64,000 nucleotides of DNA from Herbihabitans rhizosphaerae. GTDB taxonomy: Bacteria > Actinomycetota > Actinomycetes > Mycobacteriales > Pseudonocardiaceae. The position numbers and the translations under genes were made by a program. Shown one piece after another: positions 9,942 to 18,313 of the stretch. Where the stretch lies: contig NZ_SGWQ01000016.1 of NCBI RefSeq assembly GCF_004216555.1, forward strand, positions 1-64,000. Reading direction: 5' to 3'. The number at the start of each line of letters is the position of its first letter. The first letter of the stretch is position 1. Below the pieces are notes generated by a model. That model was not told where the DNA came from and made no database searches. It was given only the letters and a program-made list of their open reading frames with translations.

Positions 9942-11766
9942 TCACCGATTGGTGATGTCCTCCATCAGGAGCACCACGCCGTCGGTCGAGCCGTCGAGCG
10001 GTGAGCAGACCACCGTGCAGGTGATCGTCCGGCCGATCCGGTTGACGGCCCGCAATTCGACCGGCCCGGTCCGGCTCTTGACGGCGACGCATTCGCGGAC
10101 CAACTCCCGGAGATCCGAGGTGGGTAGTCCGAAGTCGAGCGAGAAGAAGTCCTCGAGACGCACCTCGTGCTGGCGCAGCCCCCACAGCTCCTCCGCGCCA
10201 CGGTTCCAACTGCGCACCTGGGTGTCCGCGTCGAGCACGACGACACCGGCGCCGACACTGGACAGCACGCCCTCGAGGAACGCGCGCGCCTCGTCCAACT
10301 CGGCGGTCTGGATGCGCATCTCCTCGTTGGTCGTCTCCAGTTCCTCGTTGCCGGACTGGAGTTCTTCGTTGGTTGTTTCGAGTTCTTCGTTGGTCGTCTC
10401 CAGTTCCTCGATGCTGGACTGGAGTTCTTCGTTGGTTGTTTCGAGTTCTTCGTTGGTGGACTGCAGCTCTTCGTACGCCGTTTCCAGGTCCTGCCTGCTG
10501 CGTTTGACCTCGATCTGCAGGCGGGTGGCGAGTGTCGTGTCCACGAATACGACCGCGAAACCGGCGACCAGATCGTTCTCGGTGGTGAGCGGCTGAATGA
10601 TGATGTCGAAATACTGCACGTTTTCGTCGGAGACCCGCCGCGCTGACCTGGACATTGCGTTGCTCGGAGTGCGCCTGTTCGATCAGCGAGCGCAGTTCGA
10701 TGGGGCGGTAGGAGACCTCGAGGTCGCGGAACGGACGGCCGATGTCGTGTGTTGTGAGGTTGAACTGGGCGCGGGCCTGCGAGTTGATCAGGATGACCTT
10801 GCCGTCGGTGTCGACGCAGAGCACCGCGTTGGGCGAGGTCTCGAATACCAGGTCGCGGAGCAGGTGCCGGCTGTCGCTGTCCCGCAATTCCGGGCCGCCA
10901 TTCGAGTCGAGCTTAAAGGTGCTCGGCTTGCGGGTGGCACCGTTGTTGTCGCCGTGGCGGCGAATGAAGATTCGTTGCCGCTTGTTCGCGATCTCGAAAC
11001 GCTGGCTGTCGGACAGCAGCATCTCGGCTTTGCCGAGGAAGAGGTGACCGCCGCTTCGGAGGGCATAATGAAATCTGTCGATGATGTGCGACTGGGTCTC
11101 GACGTTGAAGTACATCAGCGTATTCCTGCACACCAGCAGGTCGAGCCTGGATATGGGAGCGTCCCGCGTGATGTCGTGCCTGCCGAAGATCACCCGGCGG
11201 CGAAGGTCGGTGCGGAAGCTGAATTGTCGCCCGCTCGGCTCGAAATACTTGGCGCGCATCGCCTCGGGCACGGCCTCGATGGCGCGGGTGGAATAGGTCG
11301 CCGTTCTGGCTTCCCGCAGTGCCTCCTCGTCGACGTCGGTGCCGTAGATCTTGACCCGCGCGGCGCACTCCGGTTCGCCGATCACCTCGGCGAACGTCAT
11401 CGCCAGTGAGTACGCCTCCTCGCCGCTGGAGCAGCCGGCGCTCCATACTCGGATCTCGCCGTCGTCGCGGTCGGCGAGCAGCGCCGGCAGGATGACCTCC
11501 CGGAGATGCGTCCAGGTCTCCTCGTCGCGGAAGAAGCTGGTGACGTTGATCAGGATCGTGTTGAACAGCTGCACGAACTCCTCGGCGCTGGTCTCCAGCA
11601 GGTCCCGGTAGTCGCGGTAGGAGTCGGTCCGCACGTTGGACATCCGCTTGCGGACCCGCCTGGCGAGCGAGGAGCGCTTGTATCCGGTGAAGTCGAACCC
11701 ACGCGCGTCCCTGATGAACTCGAGCAGTTCCTCGAGGTCGGTGTCGTCGGATCTGTCGGATGTCAT
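9942..11766 (-). pseudogene. CheR-PAS hybrid methyltransferase, frameshifted near 10650
   Basis: The first frame (from 11766) encodes a CheR methyltransferase: a helical N-domain (YKRSSLARRVRKRM), the SAM-binding WSAGCSSGEEAYSLAM, CRNTLMYF and a PAS domain (VLCVDTDGKVILINSQARAQF). At about 10640-10660 the reading must shift by one base: NVQVSA in one frame continues as RRVSDENVQYFDI in another. The second frame contains a long coiled coil of NEELETT/NEELQS heptads (about 10303-10470) and a second PAS domain ending MEDITNR. This is the usual architecture of CheB/CheR-linked hybrid proteins. The shift is either a real lesion or a sequencing error. ATGA overlap with cheB upstream. Confidence 0.8.
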
Positions 11767-12392
11767 TCGGGTGCCCCCTGCTTCTCCACGAGTGTCAGAA
11801 GGACCGCGGCGATTTCGTCACCGGGCACCCGGAAGTCCACCGAGCCGGTTTTCACCGCCGCCTGGGGCATGCCCGTGAACTGTGCGGTGTCCGGATCTTC
11901 GACGATCACCGTGCCGCCGCACGCCTTGATCGCGCTGACACCCTGCGCGCCGTCGCTGCCCGACCCGGTCAGCACGCAGGCGATGACCCTCGGCCCGAGC
12001 GCACGTGCCACCGACTCGAACAGCATGTCGGCCGAGGGCCGCACGAAGTGGACACGCTCGCCGTGCGACAGCGTGAGACGGCCGCCCGGCCGCATGACCA
12101 GGTGCTGATCAGGGGGCGCGACGTAGACCACGCCGGCCTCCGGCTTGGCGCCGGCTTGTCCGAAGCGAACCTCGAGCTCGCACCGCCTGGCGAGTACGTC
12201 CACGAGCGTCGTGTCGTGCTTGGGGTCCAGGTGCTGCACGACGAGGACGGGCACCGGGAACGTCGCGGGAAGCCCGCCGAGCAGCGTCGTGAGCGCGCGG
12301 ATGCCGCCGGCCGACGACGCGACGGCCACGATGTCGAACTGTTGCCCGCGGTCGTCGGTCCGGTCGTCGTCGTGCCGCGCGGTCATCGTCAC
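11763..12392 (-). CDS. cheB: Stand-alone CheB-type methylesterase
   Basis: This protein of about 209 residues consists of the CheB catalytic domain without a receiver domain. The triad regions are VAVASSAGGIRAL (Ser), VVQHLDP (His) and LTGSGSDGAQG (Asp). It hydrolyses glutamyl methyl esters or amides on receptors; no chemoreceptor gene is in the window, so its partner is probably the adjacent CheR-PAS protein. The stop overlaps the start of the CheR gene (ATGA). Such CheB/CheR pairs in non-motile actinobacteria belong to non-chemotactic signalling, which is an inference here. Confidence 0.88.
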   Translation of the reverse strand: MTMTARHDDDRTDDRGQQFDIVAVASSAGGIRALTTLLGGLPATFPVPVLVVQHLDPKHDTTLVDVLARRCELEVRFGQAGAKPEAGVVYVAPPDQHLVMRPGGRLTLSHGERVHFVRPSADMLFESVARALGPRVIACVLTGSGSDGAQGVSAIKACGGTVIVEDPDTAQFTGMPQAAVKTGSVDFRVPGDEIAAVLLTLVEKQGAPE

Positions 12393-12508
12393 TCGCAGTC
12401 GGTTCGTGGAGAGCTGTGTACATCGGAGCCTAGTCCTCGCGGCCGTTCACGCTGTGACACGCGACCGATGGGTGTCGTGCCGGGCCCGGAAAATGCGAGG
12501 CTGTAGCC

Positions 12509-13486
12509 GTGACCGGTGTGGATGCGCGCGAGGCGGCCGAGCTGCTGCGCGCCGCGACCGACGTGACCCTGATCGCGCACGTGAACCCGGACGCCGACGC
12601 GCTCGGCAGCGCGCTGGCCCTGGGGCTGGGGCTGCACCGGCGCGGTGTGCGGGTGCGGGTGTCCTTCGGCGCGCCGCGGGAGGCGCCGAACTCGTTGCGC
12701 GCCTTGGATTTCGAGGGCCTCATCGTGCCGGTGGAGGAGGTGCCGCACGCGCCGGAGCTGCTCGTCGCGGTGGACTGCGGATCGGTGGACCGGCTCGGCG
12801 GGCTGGCCGACCGGGTGGCGGCCGGCGGCCCGGTGCTGGTGATCGATCACCACGCGTCGAACACCCGGTTCGGCACGCACAATCTCGTGGACGAGCACGC
12901 GGAGGCGACCGTGGTGCTGGTGCTGGACGTGCTCGACGAGTTGGGTGTGGTGATCGACGAGCCGATCGCGCGGTGCCTGTACGCGGGGCTGGTCACCGAC
13001 ACCAGCTCGTTCCGCCGCGCGCGGCCGCGCACGCACGAGATCGCCGCGCGGTTGCTGGAGTCCGGCGTGGACAGTGACGCGGTGTCGCGGGAGCTGATGG
13101 ACACGCACTCGTTCGCCTGGCTGCGCATGCTGTCCGCGGTGCTCGGGCGGGCGGAGTTCGAGCCGGACGCGGTCGGCGGTCTCGGCTGGGCGCACGCGGT
13201 GGTGCGGCTGTCGGACATGGACGGCGTGCGCTGGGAAGAGGTGGAGAGCGTCGTCGACGTGGTGCGCACCGCGGCGGAGGCGGAGGTGACCTCGGTGCTC
13301 AAGCAGGTCGCCGAGCGGCGGTGGTCGGTGTCGCTGCGGGCCACCAGCAGGGTCGACGTGCGGATGGTCGCCAACAGCCTCGGCGGTGGCGGGCACCGGC
13401 TGGCCGCCGGCTTCACCACGGACGGGAGCGAGCAGGACGTGCTCGCCGCGATCCGGGCCGAGCTGCGCGACCCGACGTTGATCTGA
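12509..13486 (+). CDS. DHH/DHHA1 phosphoesterase (NrnA-like)
   Basis: This 325-residue protein has a DHH domain (AHVNPDADALGSALAL, VAVDCGS, VIDHHASN, GLVTDTSSFRR) and a C-terminal DHHA1 domain ending in GGGHRLAAGF. Members of this group degrade nanoRNAs, pAp and cyclic-di-AMP-derived pApA using two metal ions bound by the DHH and D residues. In Pseudonocardiales and mycobacteria it lies downstream of rbfA, as here once the signalling block is set aside. The start is GTG 12509. No clear terminator follows. Confidence 0.92.
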   Translation: MTGVDAREAAELLRAATDVTLIAHVNPDADALGSALALGLGLHRRGVRVRVSFGAPREAPNSLRALDFEGLIVPVEEVPHAPELLVAVDCGSVDRLGGLADRVAAGGPVLVIDHHASNTRFGTHNLVDEHAEATVVLVLDVLDELGVVIDEPIARCLYAGLVTDTSSFRRARPRTHEIAARLLESGVDSDAVSRELMDTHSFAWLRMLSAVLGRAEFEPDAVGGLGWAHAVVRLSDMDGVRWEEVESVVDVVRTAAEAEVTSVLKQVAERRWSVSLRATSRVDVRMVANSLGGGGHRLAAGFTTDGSEQDVLAAIRAELRDPTLI

Positions 13487-13588
13487 ACGCGCGCGGGGAC
13501 TACTCCTTTTGCCGGATTACGGCTGCATGAAAGTGTGCGACCGTGCTTGAAGTTTGTCAGTTTCGAGCACGATCTGTCGGGAGAGCGC

Positions 13589-14989
13589 ATGACAACGCAG
13601 TCAAACGAACCCTCCGGCCTGTCCCGTCGAGCCATCCTGCGCGGTACCGCGGCCGCTGGTATCGGCGCCGCGGCACTCGGCGCCGGCACACCCGCCTCGG
13701 CCGATCCGCGGGCCGTGGACGAGGACACTCGGGTGCCGCGCAGGCGTGGCGACACCATGATCGGCGTGCCGTTCGAGAAGCGCGCGAACCCGAGGTTCGC
13801 GCTGATCGGCCTGGGCAACCGGGGCGCCAGCATGCTGCCGCTGTTCCTGGCCGTGCCCGGCGCGAAGGTCACCGCGCTGTGCGACGTGGATCCGGCCAGG
13901 GTGGCCGAGGCGGCGAAGGTGGTCACCGACGCCGGGCAGCCGGAGCCCGCGCGGTTCTCCGGCAGCGAGCACGCCTTCGAGCAACTCCTCGCACGCGAGG
14001 ACATCGACCTCGTCTACATCGCGACGCCGTGGGAATGGCACCACCCGATGGGAATCGCCGCGATGAAGGCCGGCAAGCACGTCGGCCTCGAGACACCGTT
14101 CGCCACCACGATCAAGGAACTCTGGGATCTGGTGGACACCTCCGAGCAGACTCGCAGGCACTGCATCCAGCTGGAGAACTGCAACTACGGGCGCAACGAG
14201 CTGCGGGCGCTGCGCGTGGTGCACGCCGGCAAGTTCGGCGAGGTGCTGCAGGGTTCCGGCGCGTACGTGCACGACCTGCGCGAGTTGCTGTTCTCCAAGA
14301 CGTACTACGCCGGCCAGTGGCGGCGGGCGTGGCACACGAAGGTCAACGGTGACCTGTACCCGACGCACGGGCTCGGCCCGGTCGCCGCGTACATGGACAT
14401 CAACCGGGGCGACCGGCTGGTGTCGATCACCTCGACCAGCACGCCGGCGCGCGGGCTCGCCGAGTACCGCGCGGCGCACATGCCGCCGGGCGATCCGACC
14501 TTTGGCGAGACGTATGTCAAAGGTGACACCACGACCAGCCTGATCCGGACCGAGAAGGGCCGGGTCATCCACCTCGTGCACAACGTGTCATCGCCGCACC
14601 CGTACTCGCGGCTGAACCACATCATCGGCACCAAGGGCACGTTCGAGGACTACACACCGAGGGTGTACCTGGAGCCGGAGCACACCGACCACAAGTGGCG
14701 GAACTGGGACGACTACAAGTCGTTCGATCACTGGCTGTGGACCGATGTCGGCCCTGGCCCCGGCGGGCACGGCGGCATGGACTACATCATGCTGTGGCGG
14801 CTCAACCAGTGCATGCAGCTCGGGCTGCCGCCGGACATCGACGTGTACGACTCGGCGGCGTGGAGCGCGCCGTTCCCGTTGAGCGCCAAGTCGATCGGCC
14901 GCAAGGCGTCCACTGTGGACATTCCGGACTTCACGCGCGGCAAGTGGACTGTCCCGCACCCGGGAACCGATTCACCCAAACCGTCCTAA
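13589..14989 (+). CDS. Tat-exported Gfo/Idh/MocA oxidoreductase, GH109-like
   Basis: The protein of about 466 residues starts at ATG 13589 and carries a clear twin-arginine signal (LSRRAILRGTAAAGIGAAALGAG ends before ASA). A Rossmann domain follows (ALIGLGNRGASMLPLF, ALCDVDPARV), then YIATPWEWHHPMGIAAMKAGKHVGLE and the HGGMDYIM block near the C-terminus. This pattern matches glycoside hydrolase family 109, NAD-dependent alpha-N-acetylgalactosaminidases that use a redox mechanism, acting outside the membrane. The 3' end overlaps by four bases the convergent TIGR03086 fragment. Confidence 0.85.
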   Translation: MTTQSNEPSGLSRRAILRGTAAAGIGAAALGAGTPASADPRAVDEDTRVPRRRGDTMIGVPFEKRANPRFALIGLGNRGASMLPLFLAVPGAKVTALCDVDPARVAEAAKVVTDAGQPEPARFSGSEHAFEQLLAREDIDLVYIATPWEWHHPMGIAAMKAGKHVGLETPFATTIKELWDLVDTSEQTRRHCIQLENCNYGRNELRALRVVHAGKFGEVLQGSGAYVHDLRELLFSKTYYAGQWRRAWHTKVNGDLYPTHGLGPVAAYMDINRGDRLVSITSTSTPARGLAEYRAAHMPPGDPTFGETYVKGDTTTSLIRTEKGRVIHLVHNVSSPHPYSRLNHIIGTKGTFEDYTPRVYLEPEHTDHKWRNWDDYKSFDHWLWTDVGPGPGGHGGMDYIMLWRLNQCMQLGLPPDIDVYDSAAWSAPFPLSAKSIGRKASTVDIPDFTRGKWTVPHPGTDSPKPS

Positions 14990-15371
14990 GTAGACGGAGT
15001 CCAGTTCGGGTCCCGCCCGGTGAGCGCGATGGTGCGATCGAGCAGCGGCGCGTCGTCCGCCACCGGGACCGGGGCCTTGAACAGGCCGGGCACGTCCTCG
15101 CCGGTGACGAACGGGGCCACGGCGGAGTGCAGCACCTCCACGGTGAGCGCGTCGGGCGTGAACGGTTGACCGGTGGCGCGGGCGAGGTCCCACCCGTGCA
15201 CCGTCAGCTCCTGCAGCGCGACGCCGGCGAGCATCTCGGCGGGCAGGCGCACGCCGCCGGCCTCCGACTCGCCCTCCCAGGCGGCGGGTTCGCGCCACGC
15301 CGGCACCAGCTCGTCGAGATGGCGGGGGATCAGCTCGCGCCAGCCGTCGACCGGGCCGGACCTGCTGATGG
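14986..15371 (-). pseudogene. TIGR03086 family protein, C-terminal part (split by element)
   Basis: This frame encodes the C-terminal two thirds of a TIGR03086 (maleylpyruvate-isomerase-like, metal-binding DinB-fold) protein: GWRELIPRHLDELVPAWREPAAW, then LQELTVHGWDLARATGQPF with the conserved His/Asp, and the terminal PLLDRTIALTGRDPNW. The frame is open up to 15371, where the integrative element begins. The missing N-terminus lies in the same orientation at 37531-37738, on the other side of the element. Joining the two at the shared TGG restores one frame of about 195 residues, the normal family length. An internal ATG at 15304-15306 could give a truncated product. Confidence 0.88.
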
Positions 15372-15383
15372 CTTACTCGAACC
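15345..15383. other. attL
   Basis: Left attachment site. The host flank ends ...CTGCTGA, the likely core is TGG at 15369-15371, and the element arm CTTACTCGAACC follows. The core is inferred because this crossover point both restores the host gene and fuses the recombinase in frame. Confidence 0.75.
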
Positions 15384-15658
15384 GTTCTGACCTGCTGGTT
15401 GACCTGCTCAAGGCGGTGGATCGGTTGCAGCGGGCGGGCGCTGCTCCGGTCAGTGAGCGTCGAAGCGTCCGATGTGAGCGTGTTCCGCGGGTCTGGCGGG
15501 TCCGTGATCGGTTGAGCGAGGCGGACGTGCGGGAGCTGGTGTCGGCCTACCTGTCAGGGGTGACGGCGCGAGAGCTTGCCGACCGGTTCGCGATCGGTCT
15601 ATCGAGCGTCAAGCGGTTGCTGCGTGAGCATGGCGCGCGACGAACCGCCACAGCGTAA
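15368..15658 (+). CDS. HTH protein; apparent C-terminal segment of the serine recombinase
   Basis: This 96-codon frame starts (ATG 15368-15370) exactly on the attL core. The A comes from the host flank and TG from the core. It begins AYSNRSDLLVDLLKAVDRLQ and ends with a Hin-like helix-turn-helix (LSEADVRELVSAYLSG, ELADRFAIGLSSVKRLLRE). In the predicted circular form the recombinase frame at 37524-37529 (CAC GTG) runs straight into GCT TAC TCG here without a stop, so this would be the last 95 residues of a 653-residue recombinase. In the integrated state there is no convincing ribosome-binding site, so it may be silent. A hairpin terminator follows at 15662-15683. Confidence 0.75.
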   Translation: MAYSNRSDLLVDLLKAVDRLQRAGAAPVSERRSVRCERVPRVWRVRDRLSEADVRELVSAYLSGVTARELADRFAIGLSSVKRLLREHGARRTATA

Positions 15659-15661
15659 ACA

Positions 15662-15683
15662 CCGAGCTTCCCCCGTAGCTCGG
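15662..15683. terminator. Hairpin between convergent genes
   Basis: CCGAGCT (15662-15668) pairs with AGCTCGG (15677-15683) just after the HTH stop. It could end transcription from both sides, and in the circular form would end the fused recombinase transcript. Confidence 0.5.
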
Positions 15684-15705
15684 ACACCGACGCAGTCAAC
15701 CGCCG

Positions 15706-15924
15706 CTATGCCTGTTTCTTTGGTCTGCCTCGCGGCGCGGGACCGGTCAGGAACGGCCCGACTCTCCGAAGCGCGCCCTTGGGGTCTTCGGCAAGCCACC
15801 GAACACAGGCCACGAGGTACGTGTTCATGTCGAGATCACGTGCTGTGGCGTGTGTGGCGGCTTGTTCCCATATCGGCGGTGGTGGACGTAGGGCACGGGC
15901 CGGATACCGGTGTTGATTAGCCAT
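15706..15924 (-). CDS. Small hypothetical protein, possible DNA-binding
   Basis: The likely 72-residue product starts MANQHRYPARALRPP and includes EQAATHATARDLDMNTYLVACVRWLAEDP, which resembles the helical part of small ribbon-helix-helix or antitoxin-like proteins. A basic tail (GRPKKQA) follows. The frame extends 12 codons further upstream, but that part overlaps the palindromic operators, so I prefer the ATG at 15922-15924. It is divergent from the gene at 16063. The function is unknown; autoregulation through the adjacent operators is an inference. Confidence 0.55.
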   Translation of the reverse strand: MANQHRYPARALRPPPPIWEQAATHATARDLDMNTYLVACVRWLAEDPKGALRRVGPFLTGPAPRGRPKKQA

Positions 15925-15941
15925 AGCCCACAGCCTCCCAC

Positions 15942-15993
15942 AAATGGTTGACCACTTCACAATTCAGTGCCACAATAAAGTGGTCAACCACTT
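15942..15993. promoter_or_regulatory. Pair of palindromic operators
   Basis: AAATGGTTGACCACTT (15942-15957) and the perfect dyad AAGTGGT-CA-ACCACTT (15978-15993) are copies of one motif in opposite orientation, centred 36 bp apart between the divergent genes at 15706-15924 and 16063. The TGGT...ACCA core resembles GntR/FadR-type sites. A GntR regulator is encoded at 31390-31776 on the same element. Confidence 0.7.
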
Positions 15994-16062
15994 ATGGTGG
16001 TGGCACCTCGGGGACGGCAAACCCTCGGGACAAATCACGATTCACACAGGAAGTGTTTTTCC

Positions 16063-16458
16063 ATGACCATCTACATGAATGATTTGGCGCGGCAATTGCC
16101 GCCACTGCCGTACGACGACTCGGGCGGAGACGGTTACGACTGGATGGACCAACTACCTCACTACGGGTGGTGCGAGATTCCGTTGTGGGGTGCGCATGGT
16201 TGGGATCTCGGAGACTGGCCCTACGTCATCGTCGCCATTTGCCGCGAGAGCGATGACTTGTGGGGACTGGTCACCTACGTCGAGCAAGACCTCACTCTGT
16301 GGGGATTCTCCAGCAGACGCGAACTCTACGCCCAAATCGACACCATCGCTGAGTTTTACTGGCGCTTGTGCGACAACGACGGGCCGTCGGACCTTCCACC
16401 CGAGGGGCTCGAACAACACCACCAAGGCCCACCCCGACGTCTCAACCCTGTCACATAA
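16063..16458 (+). CDS. Hypothetical acidic, Trp/Tyr-rich protein
   Basis: This protein of about 131 residues starts MTIYMNDLARQLPPLP, with AGGAAG about 12 bases upstream supporting ATG 16063; the frame also extends to 15994 without a better site. It is rich in Trp, Tyr and Asp (YDWMDQLPHYGWCEIPLWGAHGWDLGDWPYV) and has no membrane segment. I do not recognise a family. It is divergent from the small gene on the other side of the operator pair and is followed by a strong terminator, so it appears to be a single-gene unit. Confidence 0.6.
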   Translation: MTIYMNDLARQLPPLPYDDSGGDGYDWMDQLPHYGWCEIPLWGAHGWDLGDWPYVIVAICRESDDLWGLVTYVEQDLTLWGFSSRRELYAQIDTIAEFYWRLCDNDGPSDLPPEGLEQHHQGPPRRLNPVT

Positions 16459-16462
16459 GACA

Positions 16463-16495
16463 GTGGGGGCGCGCAGAAATCCTGCGCGCCCCCAC
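16463..16495 (+). terminator. Strong hairpin terminator
   Basis: GTGGGGGCGCGCAG (16463-16476) pairs perfectly with CTGCGCGCCCCCAC (16482-16495) around a 5-base loop, four bases after the stop of the preceding gene. Confidence 0.85.
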
Positions 16496-16695
16496 TATGG
16501 CTAGAGCGACGGCCGACCGGACCCGCACACGGCGGGGGCAAACCCGGCCGGCCGTCTCAGCCCCCAACCCTCAACAGGTCCACGATTCACCACAAACCCG
16601 CGCAAGCCAGGAACCTACACAGAAGCCTAGAACCACCCAGGGCGGCCACGGAGAGGGGGAGCGGCAGGGGAGGGCAAACACGCGCACCGCAGAGC

Positions 16696-16750
16696 AGAGA
16701 GAGCACGTGACCGGTCGAAGCCGCGCGGCGACCGGTCACGTGCTCTCTCT
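16696..16750. repeat. 22-bp perfect inverted repeat, 11-base loop
   Basis: Arms at 16696-16717 and 16729-16750 are exact reverse complements (outer AGAGAGAGCACGTG, inner ACCGGTCG) around AAGCCGCGCGG. As RNA it would make an exceptionally stable terminator; as single-stranded DNA it could be an origin-type hairpin. Confidence 0.75.
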
Positions 16751-16915
16751 TGATTCATGTCACATCGAGGGTGCTGTCGGTTACAGGGGTAAGTCAGCGC
16801 CCCACAGCACCGCCACGCACCCGCTCACCAGCGACAACACCAGGCCGTGCTCGACGCGACCGGACAGCCGAACGGACACCCGTGGCCCGGCTGACCGGTT
16901 CGTTCGCAGCAGCAG

Positions 16916-17953
16916 TCAATGACCGGCAGGGCCACCGCTTCGAAGCTCGTCGTGGAGTGTCCAGGTGTAGGTGATGCCGGTCTTGGGGAGTATCCAGCCG
17001 TCGTGGCTGAGACTGATCACTGAGGTCGACGAGGTCTCCGGGCTGCGGTGCACCCAGGGATCACGAGGGCTGCCGAGGAAATCGGGAACGTTGACGTACC
17101 GAATACCGCAGTCATGGTGGGTGAAGTCGGCGCGGATGCCGTGGGTGGGTCTGTCGATATCAATGTAGAACAGGTGCCCGTGCCGCGGCGTCAACGCCCG
17201 ATACGTGTAGCTGACATGACGTTCCCCACCGCCCACGTCCGGGCTCTCAGCCGAGAAGACCTGCCCGCCGTCGCGCCGCCGATGCTCGATCCGTTGCGAG
17301 ACACCATTGATCGTGAACTCCACCAACTCGAACACATCCGCAGCGCCGGGGTCCAAGCCTGTTCGCGGGTCCATGTGAACGACCTTGGTGACAGTCGGAT
17401 CACGCAAAAGCTGCCTGTATTCGCCTGCGTCTCCGACGCAGGCGAACCGGTGTACACCGGTTCGCCCGGTCACGCGGTAATCCCATCGCACGGTGGCAAC
17501 GAACATCGCGCCCTCACCCTCGGCGGGACCGTTCTGCCAGGGTGTCAGCGTGATTGACACGTGGGTGTCATACCGGCGCTCGTCGACATCGATGACGTGC
17601 TCTCGCAGATCGGTGTAGAGATCGCGAGCCAGAACGGGATCGTTCAGGCGAGAATCAAGACCGCTTTCGATGATCCGGTCCACCATGTCTGGTGACGCTA
17701 TACGGTTCATCGCATCGGGATCGGCAAGAAAAGCCATGATCAGGTTCCGCGATATGAGGTAATCGACAACCAGAATGACAAGCCCTGTCGTGAACAAACC
17801 ACCGCCGATGTCCTTGACCGGCAGCACCGCGACATCTTTCACCCCAGGTAGTTGCGAGACCGCCGACAGCCCCAACCCTACCGCAGCCATAATCGTGGCG
17901 AATAACGCCAACCTCGCACGATACAAGCGATTCACTAACGTCCGGCGATCCAC
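16916..17953 (-). CDS. Hypothetical membrane protein with two N-terminal TM segments
   Basis: This 345-residue protein has two predicted membrane segments near the N-terminus (LALFATIMAAVGLGLSAV and GGGLFTTGLVILVVDYLI), then a largely soluble domain of about 270 residues that includes TPWQNGPAEGEGAMFVATVRWDYRV and ends with DGWILPKTGITYTWTLHDEL. I do not recognise the family. The start is GTG 17951-17953. The soluble part would face one side of the membrane and could be a sensor or effector partner. It is flanked by terminator hairpins on both sides and so is probably monocistronic. Confidence 0.65.
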   Translation of the reverse strand: MDRRTLVNRLYRARLALFATIMAAVGLGLSAVSQLPGVKDVAVLPVKDIGGGLFTTGLVILVVDYLISRNLIMAFLADPDAMNRIASPDMVDRIIESGLDSRLNDPVLARDLYTDLREHVIDVDERRYDTHVSITLTPWQNGPAEGEGAMFVATVRWDYRVTGRTGVHRFACVGDAGEYRQLLRDPTVTKVVHMDPRTGLDPGAADVFELVEFTINGVSQRIEHRRRDGGQVFSAESPDVGGGERHVSYTYRALTPRHGHLFYIDIDRPTHGIRADFTHHDCGIRYVNVPDFLGSPRDPWVHRSPETSSTSVISLSHDGWILPKTGITYTWTLHDELRSGGPAGH

Positions 17954-18041
17954 ACGAAAGCACGATACCGGTAAACACTATTCAGAATCGACCAGGCCAG
18001 CCATCGAGAAAACGAAAAGGAACGCGAGGGCCACAAAGAGG

Positions 18042-18075
18042 GCGGGGTGGGCTCCAACCTCGGAGCCCACCCCGC
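18042..18075. terminator. Hairpin terminator
   Basis: GCGGGGTGGGCTCC (18042-18055) pairs perfectly with GGAGCCCACCCCGC (18062-18075) around a 6-base loop, upstream of the minus-strand membrane-protein gene and facing the region before the XRE gene. The rest of 17954-18227 shows no gene that I can support. Confidence 0.65.
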
Positions 18076-18227
18076 TACACGGTCGAGTGATGATCTGCTA
18101 CTTCTTCTTCGGATCGGCGCCCGTGCCACCGACCCCATCGAAGCGTCGCGTCATCCGCCGTGACCTCCTCCCGACCTGCCGAAACCTGTCTCACACACCC
18201 CGACCAGACGGGCCGAAGCCCGACCAC

Positions 18228-18300
18228 CATAGGACGTATCGTCATGCAACGTAAAGTCATGGGATGTATCGTCTCTGGATCTATACGCATGGGACGTATG
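18228..18300. repeat. Three direct repeats at exact 30-bp spacing
   Basis: CATAGGACGTATC (18228), CATGGGATGTATC (18258) and CATGGGACGTATG (18288) begin exactly 30 bp apart and end 13 bp before the XRE gene start at 18314. The last copy sits in a small dyad, ATACG-7-CGTAT (18283-18299). They are probably operators for the adjacent regulator. Confidence 0.7.
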
Positions 18301-18313
18301 GGGTTGAGCCGTC

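Larger units (their letters stand above)
16459..16915. other. Non-coding stretch with two large hairpins
   Basis: No credible gene is visible on either strand in this 457-bp region. It holds the terminator at 16463-16495, about 200 bp of unassigned sequence and a very long perfect inverted repeat at 16696-16750. It separates convergently transcribed genes (16063 plus strand, 16916 minus strand). A transfer or replication origin function is possible but unproven. Confidence 0.5.

Noticed and set aside
10303..10470. Tandem repeats as a CRISPR or minisatellite
   Set aside because: They encode the NEELETT/NEELQS heptads of a coiled coil in the CheR-PAS protein; there are no spacers.
18075..18290. 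Minus-strand ORF of 71 codons before the XRE gene
   Set aside because: It runs through the three 30-bp-spaced repeats and one arm of the terminator and has no domain or ribosome-binding site.
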